Assembly (NCBI GenBank): GCA_947167345.1
Contig: CAMVHR010000001.1
Span: forward strand, 1 to 64,000
Direction of reading: 5' to 3'
Origin: an uncultured Treponema sp.
GTDB taxonomy: Bacteria > Spirochaetota > Spirochaetia > Treponematales > Treponemataceae
DNA length: 64,000 bases
In this document: in pieces, positions 8,756 through 17,148 of the stretch
How positions within the stretch are numbered: the stretch's first letter is position 1
Layout: each line of letters opens with the position of its first letter
The notes under the pieces: model-generated
Database searches by the model: none
Told to the model about the DNA's origin: nothing
The model's input: only the letters and a program-made list of their open reading frames with translations
Program-made: the position numbers and the translations under genes

Positions 8756-8780
8756 AAGGCAGTCACAAAATGATTGCCTT
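8756..8780 (+). terminator. hairpin between binding protein and HD-GYP genes
   Basis: AAGGCAGTCA and TGATTGCCTT form a 10-bp stem with a 5-base loop. There is almost no U-run, so it is at best a weak terminator. The 3' arm overlaps the -35 box of the next promoter. Confidence 0.4.
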
Positions 8781-8802
8781 ATCTTTATGTTTGGAGTAGA
8801 AT
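8774..8802 (+). promoter_or_regulatory. promoter for the HD-GYP gene
   Basis: TTGCCT (8774-8779), 17-base spacer, TAGAAT (8797-8802). The predicted start is near 8809, just ahead of AGGGTG and the GTG start codon. Confidence 0.45.
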
Positions 8803-8822
8803 AGATAAAAGGGTGCCGTTAA

Positions 8823-10556
8823 GTGATTTCTTTATATAAAGTTATTATTTCTATTCCTCTCATATTGAATACTCTATGCATTTTGCTTATTATTAAGCGA
8901 AAACCATCTTTGGAACAGAAATATGCTCTGGCTGTTTCGTTTTTGACAATATTTATTGGTCGTGGTTATTATCTGGTTACCATGGAGCAGACTTATCTAG
9001 TCGGTTTGAGGATTATTTATGCAATAGCAATAATCCTTATGCCCCTGTTTATCGAGATAAATTCACTAATCTTTAATGTTCATATTTCCAGAAGAATATT
9101 TACTGTCATAGCATCCTTTACATTGTTTGCAGTCTTTGTCCTTATACTGTCGTATGATTCAAACATTTTTATTGATAAAATATTAAATTCTGCATTAACA
9201 TTGTATTATTTATATGCTATAAGCATGGTCGTATTTACCGTTGCAATCTTTATATTCCGCATGATTACATGCCGTAAGAATGAAAGATTCTTTTTTATAC
9301 GCCATTTCATAATGTGCATACTACCTCTTTTATCGCTTTGCTTCATAAATGTAAACAAAGTGTTTTTCTTTCTGCCGCCATATATGTTGTCCTGCTTCAT
9401 TGCATCAATAACGATTCTTATTTTACAGGAAAAATTTTCTAATCTGCCTGATCAGGCTCTTTCTGTTGTTGAAAATGCAGTTCCAGGACCTTGTTTTATT
9501 GTTGATGAAAAATTTATGGTTCATGATGCCAATCTGGCGGCAGTACAGATGTTTCCTGAATATCTGTCTGTCCGTAAGCTGATGAAAAAGCCTGTAAAGG
9601 CAAATGATTTGTTGATGCAGGTTATTTTTAATGCTACAAATGCTGTTCATTCCAAAGATAACATATTTGAAGTTGATGACAAGCAGTATCAGGGCTCATG
9701 TGTTGCAATCAAGTCGGATTTTCGATTTTATGGCTATTCTGTTGTATTGAAGGACATTACTGCTCAGACTGATGTCGTATTAAAGCTTGAGCGCCGCAAT
9801 GAGCAGCAGAAGCAGATTTTACGTTATTATGAGGATGAAATTTCAAGCATTCAAAGTAAAATTGTTTCAGGCCTTATGCAGCTTCTCTTTGCTGCAGACA
9901 GAGAAACCGGCGAACACATCAGACGCATCAGTAATTATACGAATGTCATTGCACGTCAGCTTTTGCTGGAAGGCAAATTCTCTAACACACTTACAGATCG
10001 TTATGTAGAAGTATTAACTAAGATTTCTCCTCTTCATGATATTGGAAAGATAAAAATTTCTAAAAAGAATTCTCCGTCGTCTTCTTATGAGTCTGGCATA
10101 TCTTATTTGAGCGATGCCGAATCTCAGAGACATGTAATATCGGGTGCAGAAATAATTGATTCTCTTATTCTAAATAATCCTGATGATTTGTTTTATTCTC
10201 TTTCAAAAGAAGTAACGCTGTATCATCATGAGTGGTGGGATGGGGAAGGATATCCTAAAGGCCTTAAAGGATATGAAATTCCGCTTGCTGCAAGAATTGT
10301 TGCTGTCGCGGATGTTTTTGATAGTATTTCTTTTAGGGAGTATAAGCAGTCTCATAGGTCGAATTTTGCACAAGTTTTTAATTCTATCGTTTTGTATTCT
10401 GGTAAAAGATTTGATCCTGCTGTTATTGATGCTTTTAAGAATGCAAAAAGTAAAATTGAAAAGCTTTATGACGAGATGCTTGTCGAAGATTTGTCACTGA
10501 ATGGAGTTGGTGATGTTGAAAGTAAGCGTGGGGGGGGGGTATTTAAAAATTTTTAA
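8823..10556 (+). CDS. membrane HD-GYP domain protein, probable cyclic-di-GMP phosphodiesterase
   Basis: 577 residues, GTG start. The first 210 residues hold about seven hydrophobic helices (a 7TM-type sensor region), then a PAS-like segment (about 215-325), a short coiled region, and a full HD-GYP domain: RETGEHIRRISNY, HDIGK (His405) and HHEWWDGEGYP (468-478), with all metal and GYP residues present. The family hydrolyses cyclic di-GMP. It is encoded 90 bases after a sugar-binding lipoprotein, so its membrane part may respond to that neighbour; this is inference. The 3' end contains ten G (10530-10539), which code GGG in the tail. Loss of one G gives a longer tail, and gain of one gives an earlier stop; only the last residues change. 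Confidence 0.85.
   Translation: MISLYKVIISIPLILNTLCILLIIKRKPSLEQKYALAVSFLTIFIGRGYYLVTMEQTYLVGLRIIYAIAIILMPLFIEINSLIFNVHISRRIFTVIASFTLFAVFVLILSYDSNIFIDKILNSALTLYYLYAISMVVFTVAIFIFRMITCRKNERFFFIRHFIMCILPLLSLCFINVNKVFFFLPPYMLSCFIASITILILQEKFSNLPDQALSVVENAVPGPCFIVDEKFMVHDANLAAVQMFPEYLSVRKLMKKPVKANDLLMQVIFNATNAVHSKDNIFEVDDKQYQGSCVAIKSDFRFYGYSVVLKDITAQTDVVLKLERRNEQQKQILRYYEDEISSIQSKIVSGLMQLLFAADRETGEHIRRISNYTNVIARQLLLEGKFSNTLTDRYVEVLTKISPLHDIGKIKISKKNSPSSSYESGISYLSDAESQRHVISGAEIIDSLILNNPDDLFYSLSKEVTLYHHEWWDGEGYPKGLKGYEIPLAARIVAVADVFDSISFREYKQSHRSNFAQVFNSIVLYSGKRFDPAVIDAFKNAKSKIEKLYDEMLVEDLSLNGVGDVESKRGGGVFKNF
10530..10539 (+). repeat. poly-G tract (10 G) at the 3' end of the HD-GYP gene
   Basis: Ten G sit 17 bases before the stop codon and 60 bases before the M16 peptidase ATG. 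With 10 G the tail reads RGGGVFKNF; 9 G gives RGGGYLKIFNFM; 11 G gives RGGGGI. A slippery tract here could alter the tail or, as for T. pallidum tpr genes, affect a promoter for the downstream gene. Confidence 0.7.
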
Positions 10557-10598
10557 TTTTATGTAACTGATTATGTTCAATATTTGTTCTAATATATT

Positions 10599-13508
10599 AT
10601 GAGTACGTTATATATAAAAAAATTGCACTGTGTTGCACTGTCTGTTGCGACATTTCTTTCCGTTTTTATTTTTAATGGGTGTAGAACTTCAAAATCTTCT
10701 GTTGCCCAAAATCTTAAGCAATACACTCTTGATAATGGTCTTACATTGTTTACTGCAAAGGATGATTCTGTCCCATTGGTATATATAGAAATTGCAGTGC
10801 GTTGTGGTGCTGTGTCTCAGACCCCCGAAACAGCCGGACTGTTTCATCTCTATGAGCACATGATGTTTAAGGGAAATCTTTTATATGGAGATGCAGCATC
10901 GTTCAGTCGTGCCGAAAATGACATGGGTGTTACTTCTCAGAATGGTTCCACCGGTATAGACTGTGTGAATTATTTTTTTACAATACCTAAGGATCAGCTT
11001 GAGAAAGGCCTTTCATTCTGGAATGCTGCAATACGAAGCCCCCTTATAGATGAGAATGAACTTGAAAATGAAAAGAAAGTTGTTCTTGCAGAAATTCAGG
11101 GCAATGAAGCTTCTCCCACTCAAATATATAGCAGCTATTTAAGAAACAAGTTGTTCCCGGAAGCTCCTTATAGAACGGATCCGAGTGGTTCTGCTGAAGT
11201 TGTAAGTAACGCAACTGTTGCACAGCTTCGCGACATGCAGTCCAAGTATTATATTCCCAAAAATGCAGCTCTGTTTGTTGGCGGTGACATAGACAGCGAT
11301 GAAGTTTATGAGCTTGTCAAGAAAATTTTTGGTACATGGAGCAATAATGGTAATGAAAAACCTTCTGATGGTGCTCAGCAGGATACAGATCCGTTTGATT
11401 CCGTTTGCTACGCCGTTATGCCTTATGACCGCATTTCTCCGCAAATTGCCGAGGTTGCAGTTTGCTTTCGTGGACCAGATGCTGATTTTGACATAGATGA
11501 TACATATTCTGCAGATTATCTTTGTAGTCTTCTCAGCGAACCTGATGGACTTTATAAGACAACTCTTGTAAATGAAGAAAATCTTATGATTCCTGATGTT
11601 GACTATGTATGGAGTGGCTATCATACATCACGTGCATGTGGTATTTTTGAATTTGGAAGCATGATGCTTTCTCCTCAGACCGATCTGCCTGCGCGTGTAG
11701 ATTCATTCCTTTCTACTGTACAAGATAAAATTCTTCCGCAGATGGCTGCCACTAAGTCTTTGTATTCAAGTTCAAAAGTCAAATCAATTACGTCTAAAAT
11801 GAAAAATTCTGATATTGTTTCATCTCAGACGGCGACTGGACTTTTGAATACGGTACGTTTCTGGTGGAATGTTACATCACCAGACTATTATTATTCGTAC
11901 AATGACAAGGTTTCTCATGTAAAGCAGTCAAACATAAAGCAGTTTGTTTCTTCTTATTTTGCAGAAAAAAAGCCGATGGTAGTTGTGCTTGTCAATCCAG
12001 ATGTGTATGAATCCATTAAGGAAGAGTTTTCTGTGGCAGGTTACGAACTTATAAATTCTGAAAATGCATTTTGGTGGAAGAATGAAAAGTTCAATTCAAA
12101 TCCGGCAAAGGTCGCGTCTGAAATTCCTGATATGCTTAAGCAGGAAATATATATTCCTCTTGAAAAGACAAATGAAACTGTCTATGACATTAGTGAAGAA
12201 CCTGAAGTAAAGACATTTAATCTTAAGAATGGCATTCCTGTATATGTAAAGTATAACCCGTCATACAAAGTTGATTCTGTAAACATTGTTGTCAGGGGTG
12301 GAATTTCTCATCTTGCAGAAGAGACGTCGGGGCTTGAATCTTCTCTATTCAACATGATGGCTTTGAGTTCTGAAAAGTATAATAAAGCTTCTCGTGATTT
12401 ATTACAGTACAAGACCGAAAGCGGTATTGGTGTTTATTCAAAAGTAGCTGGTACAGCTTTGTGTCTTAGTGTTATAGACGATTATCTGTATGACATGCTG
12501 CCGGTGTTTACAGATGGTTTTTTGCATCCGTCATTTGAACAGAGCGTATATGAAAACATGATGACCGATTATGAACAGTCTGTTCAGAGTACACTTAACA
12601 GTCCGTCTTCATTCCTGTCGTATGAAATTAACAGGGAGCTTTATAAAAATCATCCGTTCAAGACAAAAGCTACTGTAAAGCCTGAATCTCTTCAGAATAT
12701 TACCATAGAGAACATGAGGGATTTGCATTCAAAAATTATGAATGCTGCGGACATGTTTATTGTTGCTGTTGGCAGTCTTGATGGACAAAAGCTTGTTTCT
12801 GCCTTGAACAAGACAATCGGCAATATTGAATGGAATGAAGAAAACAAATCCAAAGACTTGGACATTCCTCCTTTGCAGATAGAGAATGATGTCCATGTTC
12901 TAAGCATGGATTCTGCAAGAGGTACTGGTTATGTTTCCCGTGTGTTTGCATCGCCTGTTGCTGCTGACGATGATTATATTCCTGCTGTTCTTGCTGCCAG
13001 CATTTATAGTGATATCCTTTACAATCTTGTGCGTGAGCATTATGGAGCCTGCTATACCCCATCCTCGTTTGTTCCGATTTCTAGAGCACCTTTAGGCATG
13101 GAATATCTTTACAGCCTTTCTGACCCTGTTAATTTTGTAAAATACATGGAAGAAGCTCGTTCCTATATGGCTATGGGAAAGTTTGTAGAGCCTTCAAACA
13201 AGAATACGGTATACAGAATTACCGACATAAAAGATCATTTGGAAAGCTATAAGAATAAATATTACATTTCAACGTATTCTGAGGAACAGACTGCTGGAAG
13301 TGTAGCTGCAAATATTATTTACAATCAGATGAGCTACGGTGATATGTTCTACAATAAAAAGCTTGATGTACAAGTAAAGAATGTTACGGCAGAGCAGATT
13401 ATACGCGTGTTCAAAAAATACTGGGTTGATGCTCCTTGCCAATGGTGGGTAATGGTTGGCCCTGATTTTAAGGCTGCTGCTGAGAAGGCTTTGGCTGCAA
13501 ATCCTTAG
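10599..13508 (+). CDS. M16 family (pitrilysin-type) zinc metallopeptidase, lipoprotein
   Basis: 969 residues with both halves of an M16 pair in one chain. A lipobox (IFNGC, Cys28) marks export and membrane anchoring. The inverted zinc motif HLYEH is at 83-87, with the downstream glutamate region ENEKKVVLAEIQGNE about 75 residues later. The C-terminal half (from about 530) repeats the fold without the zinc motif, as usual. It should degrade peptides in the periplasm or at the surface. No Shine-Dalgarno precedes ATG 10599, although the signal peptide fits this start. It lies 42 bases after the HD-GYP gene and may share its transcript. A strong terminator follows. Confidence 0.88.
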   Translation: MSTLYIKKLHCVALSVATFLSVFIFNGCRTSKSSVAQNLKQYTLDNGLTLFTAKDDSVPLVYIEIAVRCGAVSQTPETAGLFHLYEHMMFKGNLLYGDAASFSRAENDMGVTSQNGSTGIDCVNYFFTIPKDQLEKGLSFWNAAIRSPLIDENELENEKKVVLAEIQGNEASPTQIYSSYLRNKLFPEAPYRTDPSGSAEVVSNATVAQLRDMQSKYYIPKNAALFVGGDIDSDEVYELVKKIFGTWSNNGNEKPSDGAQQDTDPFDSVCYAVMPYDRISPQIAEVAVCFRGPDADFDIDDTYSADYLCSLLSEPDGLYKTTLVNEENLMIPDVDYVWSGYHTSRACGIFEFGSMMLSPQTDLPARVDSFLSTVQDKILPQMAATKSLYSSSKVKSITSKMKNSDIVSSQTATGLLNTVRFWWNVTSPDYYYSYNDKVSHVKQSNIKQFVSSYFAEKKPMVVVLVNPDVYESIKEEFSVAGYELINSENAFWWKNEKFNSNPAKVASEIPDMLKQEIYIPLEKTNETVYDISEEPEVKTFNLKNGIPVYVKYNPSYKVDSVNIVVRGGISHLAEETSGLESSLFNMMALSSEKYNKASRDLLQYKTESGIGVYSKVAGTALCLSVIDDYLYDMLPVFTDGFLHPSFEQSVYENMMTDYEQSVQSTLNSPSSFLSYEINRELYKNHPFKTKATVKPESLQNITIENMRDLHSKIMNAADMFIVAVGSLDGQKLVSALNKTIGNIEWNEENKSKDLDIPPLQIENDVHVLSMDSARGTGYVSRVFASPVAADDDYIPAVLAASIYSDILYNLVREHYGACYTPSSFVPISRAPLGMEYLYSLSDPVNFVKYMEEARSYMAMGKFVEPSNKNTVYRITDIKDHLESYKNKYYISTYSEEQTAGSVAANIIYNQMSYGDMFYNKKLDVQVKNVTAEQIIRVFKKYWVDAPCQWWVMVGPDFKAAAEKALAANP

Positions 13509-13550
13509 GGAGTTGTGTCGCAAAACCTGATTATAGATATAATGCAATAA

Positions 13551-13598
13551 AAAAAGGCATTCGGAAAATCTGAAAGATAAATCCGAATGCCTTTTTTT
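13551..13598. terminator. bidirectional intrinsic terminator
   Basis: GGCATTCGGA (13556-13565) pairs with TCCGAATGCC (13582-13591), flanked by an A run on the left and seven T on the right. It serves the convergent M16 gene and the minus-strand secreted-protein operon. Confidence 0.85.
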
Positions 13599-13609
13599 GT
13601 TTATTAGCC

Positions 13610-14305
13610 TTATTCAGAAGCTTCTTCTTCTTTTTCTTCTTGTGGAAGCTGAACTAAATCAATGTGTTGTGCGGTCACTTTATCCAAAGCAGCCTGTGCT
13701 TCTTCAAGATTATATGTGGTAGAGATTAGTGTTGCATCCAAATCGTCTCCCTGTATAAGATATGACAAGTCTCCTATATATATGGCTTTTGCATCTTCTG
13801 GTACAGAAAATTTAATTCTGACTGGAAGTTCTGATTTTAAGTATTCTGAATAAAATAATGTATAGAAGACTTTTCTTAATCTTACAATTTTGTCAGTTGG
13901 AATTTTATATTTAATGAAGAAATAATTACCTTCGCAGAAAATGCTGACATTACTTCTGTAAAAGTTTTCCTGATCTTTTTCTTTTGGATAAATGCATTGA
14001 ACCTGATACATGTCAGGATGTTTTTGAGCTTCTTCATCTAATCCTTCTGATTCTGCAAGGAATGTTCTGTTTACTTGAGTTGTATCAGCATTAATTTTTC
14101 CTACAAGAATAAATTCTCTTTTCCCGACACTTGTAATTTTTACTTCTTTATCAAGTTCAGTAAGGTAAGGTCTTGAATTATATGCAGCCTTTACTATTTT
14201 TGTAACAGGAATGTCTACGCCGACACCCCCCATTCCAATGCTTATTGCATGTGCTGTTATTCCTGTGATGCACATTACTGCAAGTGTTATAAAATGCTTT
14301 TTCAT
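13610..14305 (-). CDS. secreted protein of unknown function, last gene of the M48 operon
   Basis: 231 residues with a clear signal peptide (cleavage after AHA, about residue 20) and no other membrane segment. I do not recognise the family. The mature part begins with Gly-rich GMGGVGVDIPV and ends in a very acidic tail (EEKEEEASE). GGAG lies 9 bases before the start. It is the last of four minus-strand genes (16758 to 13610). Context suggests an envelope role with the M48 peptidase, but nothing in the sequence fixes it. A six-G run falls in the signal-peptide end, too short to call slippery. Confidence 0.6.
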   Translation of the reverse strand: MKKHFITLAVMCITGITAHAISIGMGGVGVDIPVTKIVKAAYNSRPYLTELDKEVKITSVGKREFILVGKINADTTQVNRTFLAESEGLDEEAQKHPDMYQVQCIYPKEKDQENFYRSNVSIFCEGNYFFIKYKIPTDKIVRLRKVFYTLFYSEYLKSELPVRIKFSVPEDAKAIYIGDLSYLIQGDDLDATLISTTYNLEEAQAALDKVTAQHIDLVQLPQEEKEEEASE

Positions 14306-14333
14306 TATAAATCTCCTTTTCTTTGTTTTTTAT

Positions 14334-14960
14334 CTATTCTTTTTCTTCAAGAAGAGTGTTAAGTCTTTCTTGAAGTTTAATTTCCCATTCTGTATCTTTA
14401 TACAAAGTAATGGCATTTTTTAATACATCAGCTTCCCATTCGGCTGGTGTTTTGGGACCTAGGAGAACAGGGGTCATTTCTACAAGGTCTTTATATTCTG
14501 CCGTCGCACGAGCTCTGTAATAACCGAAATAATAAATGCCAGGCTTGTTAGGAATTTCAATTGTTAGAGGTGTGTCTTTTTGTGAAAAATGCTCTTTATA
14601 ACTATAGCTTGTTACACGCCTTTTAAATCCTGGCGCACCACCATTACCGACATACGATGTCATATTTTCTACACCTTCAAGGTGCTGTAGTATGTAACGG
14701 CTTCCTGGACGTACAGGTTTTGAAATGAAATAATCTCCTGTCATCGTCTGCTTATCTGGTGCAAAGTCGGAATTTGTCTGTGTAAAGCTTATTGTTGCTT
14801 TTGAATCCATTGAATTAAAAGCTCCGTAAAATATAACGGAGTCTTCTGGTGTACCAGATACATCATGAAATTCTTCTACTAATTTTGGATTCCATCTTTT
14901 TGCTGAACAAAAGACAGCTATTGCAATTACTATTAAAAATAAACTTATGCTTTTCTTCAT
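14334..14960 (-). CDS. secreted or lipoprotein of unknown function
   Basis: 208 residues from ATG 14960. This start is preferred because AAGGA is 9 bases upstream, whereas it nearly touches an earlier in-frame ATG (14969). It lies 2 bases after the stop of the M48 gene, so translation is probably coupled. The N-terminal hydrophobic stretch ends AVFC, a plausible spirochaete lipobox. The mature part looks like beta-rich segments (GIYYFGYYRARATAEY). The family is unknown to me. Its role may relate to the peptidase encoded just upstream. Confidence 0.6.
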   Translation of the reverse strand: MKKSISLFLIVIAIAVFCSAKRWNPKLVEEFHDVSGTPEDSVIFYGAFNSMDSKATISFTQTNSDFAPDKQTMTGDYFISKPVRPGSRYILQHLEGVENMTSYVGNGGAPGFKRRVTSYSYKEHFSQKDTPLTIEIPNKPGIYYFGYYRARATAEYKDLVEMTPVLLGPKTPAEWEADVLKNAITLYKDTEWEIKLQERLNTLLEEKE

Positions 14961-14962
14961 TT

Positions 14963-15727
14963 TTAACATTCCTTTATGTTTTTAATTCTATTTGGCAAAA
15001 ATGGATGGCTTGAACAGGCTTCTATAAATTTAACAGAGAAGCTTCTTCTTTTCTTTGCACTTTCAATATACTTGTCTACATTTACTTTTTTGTACAGACT
15101 TTTTCCAGCTGCAAGGACAAGAAGACCTTTCTCTGAACCACCGTCTGATAAATCGTGTCCGATATTGTCACAGGTGTATTCACAGCTTCTTGAGTAAGCA
15201 GCTGTTAAGAATGGAACAACAGAACTGAAAGCTGTCCAGAATCTTTTTGACATGTGGTGTCTTTTTACGTGACCCAATTCATGTCCAAGAATGAACTTTA
15301 CAGCTTCAACATCTGTTTCTATCATGTCGAATATGTCCGAGTAGATTGCAATATAGTTTTTGCAGGAAAATCTTATTGCAAATGCATTCAGTGCACCTCC
15401 CTGCTGAATAAGGAAGAGAGGTGGAATCTTTTTCATGCCAAGTTCCTTTGCCATGCCTGCATAACTCTGATATATCTCAGGAAACTGTTCTTCTGTTATT
15501 TCTACACCGTTTCCTTTAAGGTAGCCGACAATGAATACTTTGTAGAAGAACACATACAGTACTATCATTATTACATATACCGAAAGTGGTGCAATCATAG
15601 CTACAATTCTTTCGTCTGCGGAAGAAAGGGCTTTAATTAAAAGCATTATGATGCATAAAATCACAAGGCTTACTACAGCTTTGATGCCAAAATAAAAATT
15701 TTCTTTTTTGTTTACTCGAACTTTCAT
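14963..15727 (-). CDS. M48 family membrane zinc metallopeptidase (HtpX/Ste24-like)
   Basis: 254 residues. Two hydrophobic helices (about 13-32 and 42-66) precede the peptidase domain. The zinc motif HELGH is at 149-153 and the third ligand lies in SRSCEYTCD (Glu183, with Asp187 following), the standard M48 arrangement. Members cleave membrane or envelope proteins in quality control. It is the second gene of a four-gene operon in which the other three products are exported proteins; they could be substrates or partners. Shorter than HtpX (about 290). Confidence 0.85.
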   Translation of the reverse strand: MKVRVNKKENFYFGIKAVVSLVILCIIMLLIKALSSADERIVAMIAPLSVYVIMIVLYVFFYKVFIVGYLKGNGVEITEEQFPEIYQSYAGMAKELGMKKIPPLFLIQQGGALNAFAIRFSCKNYIAIYSDIFDMIETDVEAVKFILGHELGHVKRHHMSKRFWTAFSSVVPFLTAAYSRSCEYTCDNIGHDLSDGGSEKGLLVLAAGKSLYKKVNVDKYIESAKKRRSFSVKFIEACSSHPFLPNRIKNIKEC

Positions 15728-15756
15728 AAAGTTGCTCCTATTTATTTTTTCACGTT

Positions 15757-16758
15757 TTAACGTGTTTTTGCCTTAAGCCTTTGTTCAAGAACTTTTATTT
15801 TTAGTTTTTTGTCATGTTTTTTTATGTGTTTGTATTTTAGCAATTGAAAGTCAAGTCCTTTTTCTGAGGCATTCTCTGATGTATTTGTCTTTAACTGATG
15901 TTCAACGTTACCGGCAATAAATGCGAGCAATAATATTCCGGAATAGTTACAGTCTGCTATTTCTTTAGGATAGCAGCTTTCATCTATTACTATATGAACA
16001 ACAGGACTTTCCAATGCGAAATTTAGTATTTCAGAATATTTGCTTGGAATAAAGTCTTTTGCACAGTCTTTATCGTTTCTAAACTCATCAATCAAGGCAA
16101 GCAGTCTGCTCCTGTCTTCTTCTGACAGTTCTTGATTAGCCGCTTTATTTTCCCCTACGAATTTAAATGTATGGTAGTTTGAAAATAATGGACTGTCCTC
16201 TGCAATGCCGTCCTTGGTTATGCCTGCAAAATTAATGTCATTGAACAGGTAAGCTCTCATTACAATGCCTTGTCCGTCTTTATAAAAGAATTCGGCCATT
16301 ATGTATTTATAACCTTCTGCATATCCAGATTTGGGATTCTGCAAGAATGTCGTGCAGCCAAAGTCTCCGTTAAACTCTTTCTTTACATCGTTATCATCAA
16401 AGGATGATATGGTATTGCCAGGAACTTCATAGCCTGCAATGTTATTTAAGCACATGAACACCCACATTGCAAACTGAAGATTTAAATCTTCCCGAGTTGT
16501 GCCTGTGTCAGCAAAAAGCGAATACCTTAATTCTCCTTCAAGACCATTTTTGGTGATCTTGAAACTTTTTGTTACGGCGACATCATCGTTTTCTTTGTTT
16601 TCAATTTCTTCCATATCGGGCGTAAGCATAAAGAAAACTTCGCAGTCCTGTGGGGTTTCTGCGATTTTGAACCTGCTTCCTGCAATTCCTGCAAAACAGA
16701 TGTCTGTCATTACTAAAAATAGTAAAATGAACAGAATAAAATATTTGTTCTTTAACAT
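15757..16758 (-). CDS. secreted protein of unknown function, first gene of the M48 operon
   Basis: 333 residues with a signal peptide (cleavage near CFA, about residue 23), no further membrane helices, and a basic C-terminal tail (KHIKKHDKKLKIKVLEQRLK). AAGGAG precedes the ATG. I recognise no domain. It heads the four-gene minus-strand operon ending at 13610, 29 bases before the M48 gene, and diverges from glnA. Confidence 0.6.
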   Translation of the reverse strand: MLKNKYFILFILLFLVMTDICFAGIAGSRFKIAETPQDCEVFFMLTPDMEEIENKENDDVAVTKSFKITKNGLEGELRYSLFADTGTTREDLNLQFAMWVFMCLNNIAGYEVPGNTISSFDDNDVKKEFNGDFGCTTFLQNPKSGYAEGYKYIMAEFFYKDGQGIVMRAYLFNDINFAGITKDGIAEDSPLFSNYHTFKFVGENKAANQELSEEDRSRLLALIDEFRNDKDCAKDFIPSKYSEILNFALESPVVHIVIDESCYPKEIADCNYSGILLLAFIAGNVEHQLKTNTSENASEKGLDFQLLKYKHIKKHDKKLKIKVLEQRLKAKTR

Positions 16759-16997
16759 AATGATATTTTCTCCTTTTTTATGCTAAAATAATATGGTAAT
16801 AGCGTAATGCTAAAAAGATAGCCTAGAGATTATGCTTATGAAGTCAAGATATGAATTATTGATAAAATATGTGAGTAGATGGGAGGGGGTAATTGTTAAA
16901 ACTTTTATATTCATGTACTAAGTATAGCTATCTGCCTTATATTTGTCAAGTTTTTCGAACGTTTTAACAGATTTTTAATAAATTTCTTTTTATGGTA

Positions 16998-17026
16998 TTG
17001 ACTTTTTTTGAATGATATTGTAGTGT
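16998..17026 (+). promoter_or_regulatory. promoter for the glutamine synthetase leader
   Basis: TTGACT (16998-17003), 17-base spacer, TAGTGT (17021-17026). The predicted start near 17033 places the leader hairpin at about +10. The divergent region 16759-16997 holds only the upstream operon's ribosome-binding site and AT-rich promoter DNA; I saw no small gene there. Confidence 0.45.
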
Positions 17027-17042
17027 GAAAGTACAAAACATC

Positions 17043-17121
17043 AAAGGCGATGTGAATAGTTTTTTTAGTAGTTCCGAAAATTTCGGAATGATTAAAGCAA
17101 CTGTTCACATCGCCTTTTTTT
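17043..17121 (+). promoter_or_regulatory. glnA leader hairpin, putative transcription attenuator
   Basis: A 19-bp stem (17043-17061 with 17099-17117) has no mismatch and one G-U pair, starts AAAGGCG, ends CGCCTTT, and continues into a seven-T run. Its apical region holds an inner hairpin TTCCG/CGGAA with a 7-base loop. The preceding gene is divergent, so this cannot be a terminator for an upstream gene; it must lie in the glnA leader. It shares design and exact 27-base spacing to the start codon with the amt leader at 19279-19340. Confidence 0.65.
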
Positions 17122-17148
17122 ATGTATCGACTTTTATGGAGGATATGT

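Noticed and set aside
14225-14232. Six-C run (six G on the coding strand) in a signal-peptide end as another phase switch
   Set aside because: Too short for efficient slippage compared with the nine- and ten-G tracts.
17043-17121. ANTAR-type antitermination element in the glnA leader
   Set aside because: The double hairpins with six-base A1/G4 loops that define ANTAR targets are not clearly present; only a single inner hairpin with a 7-base loop is seen, so the class is left open.
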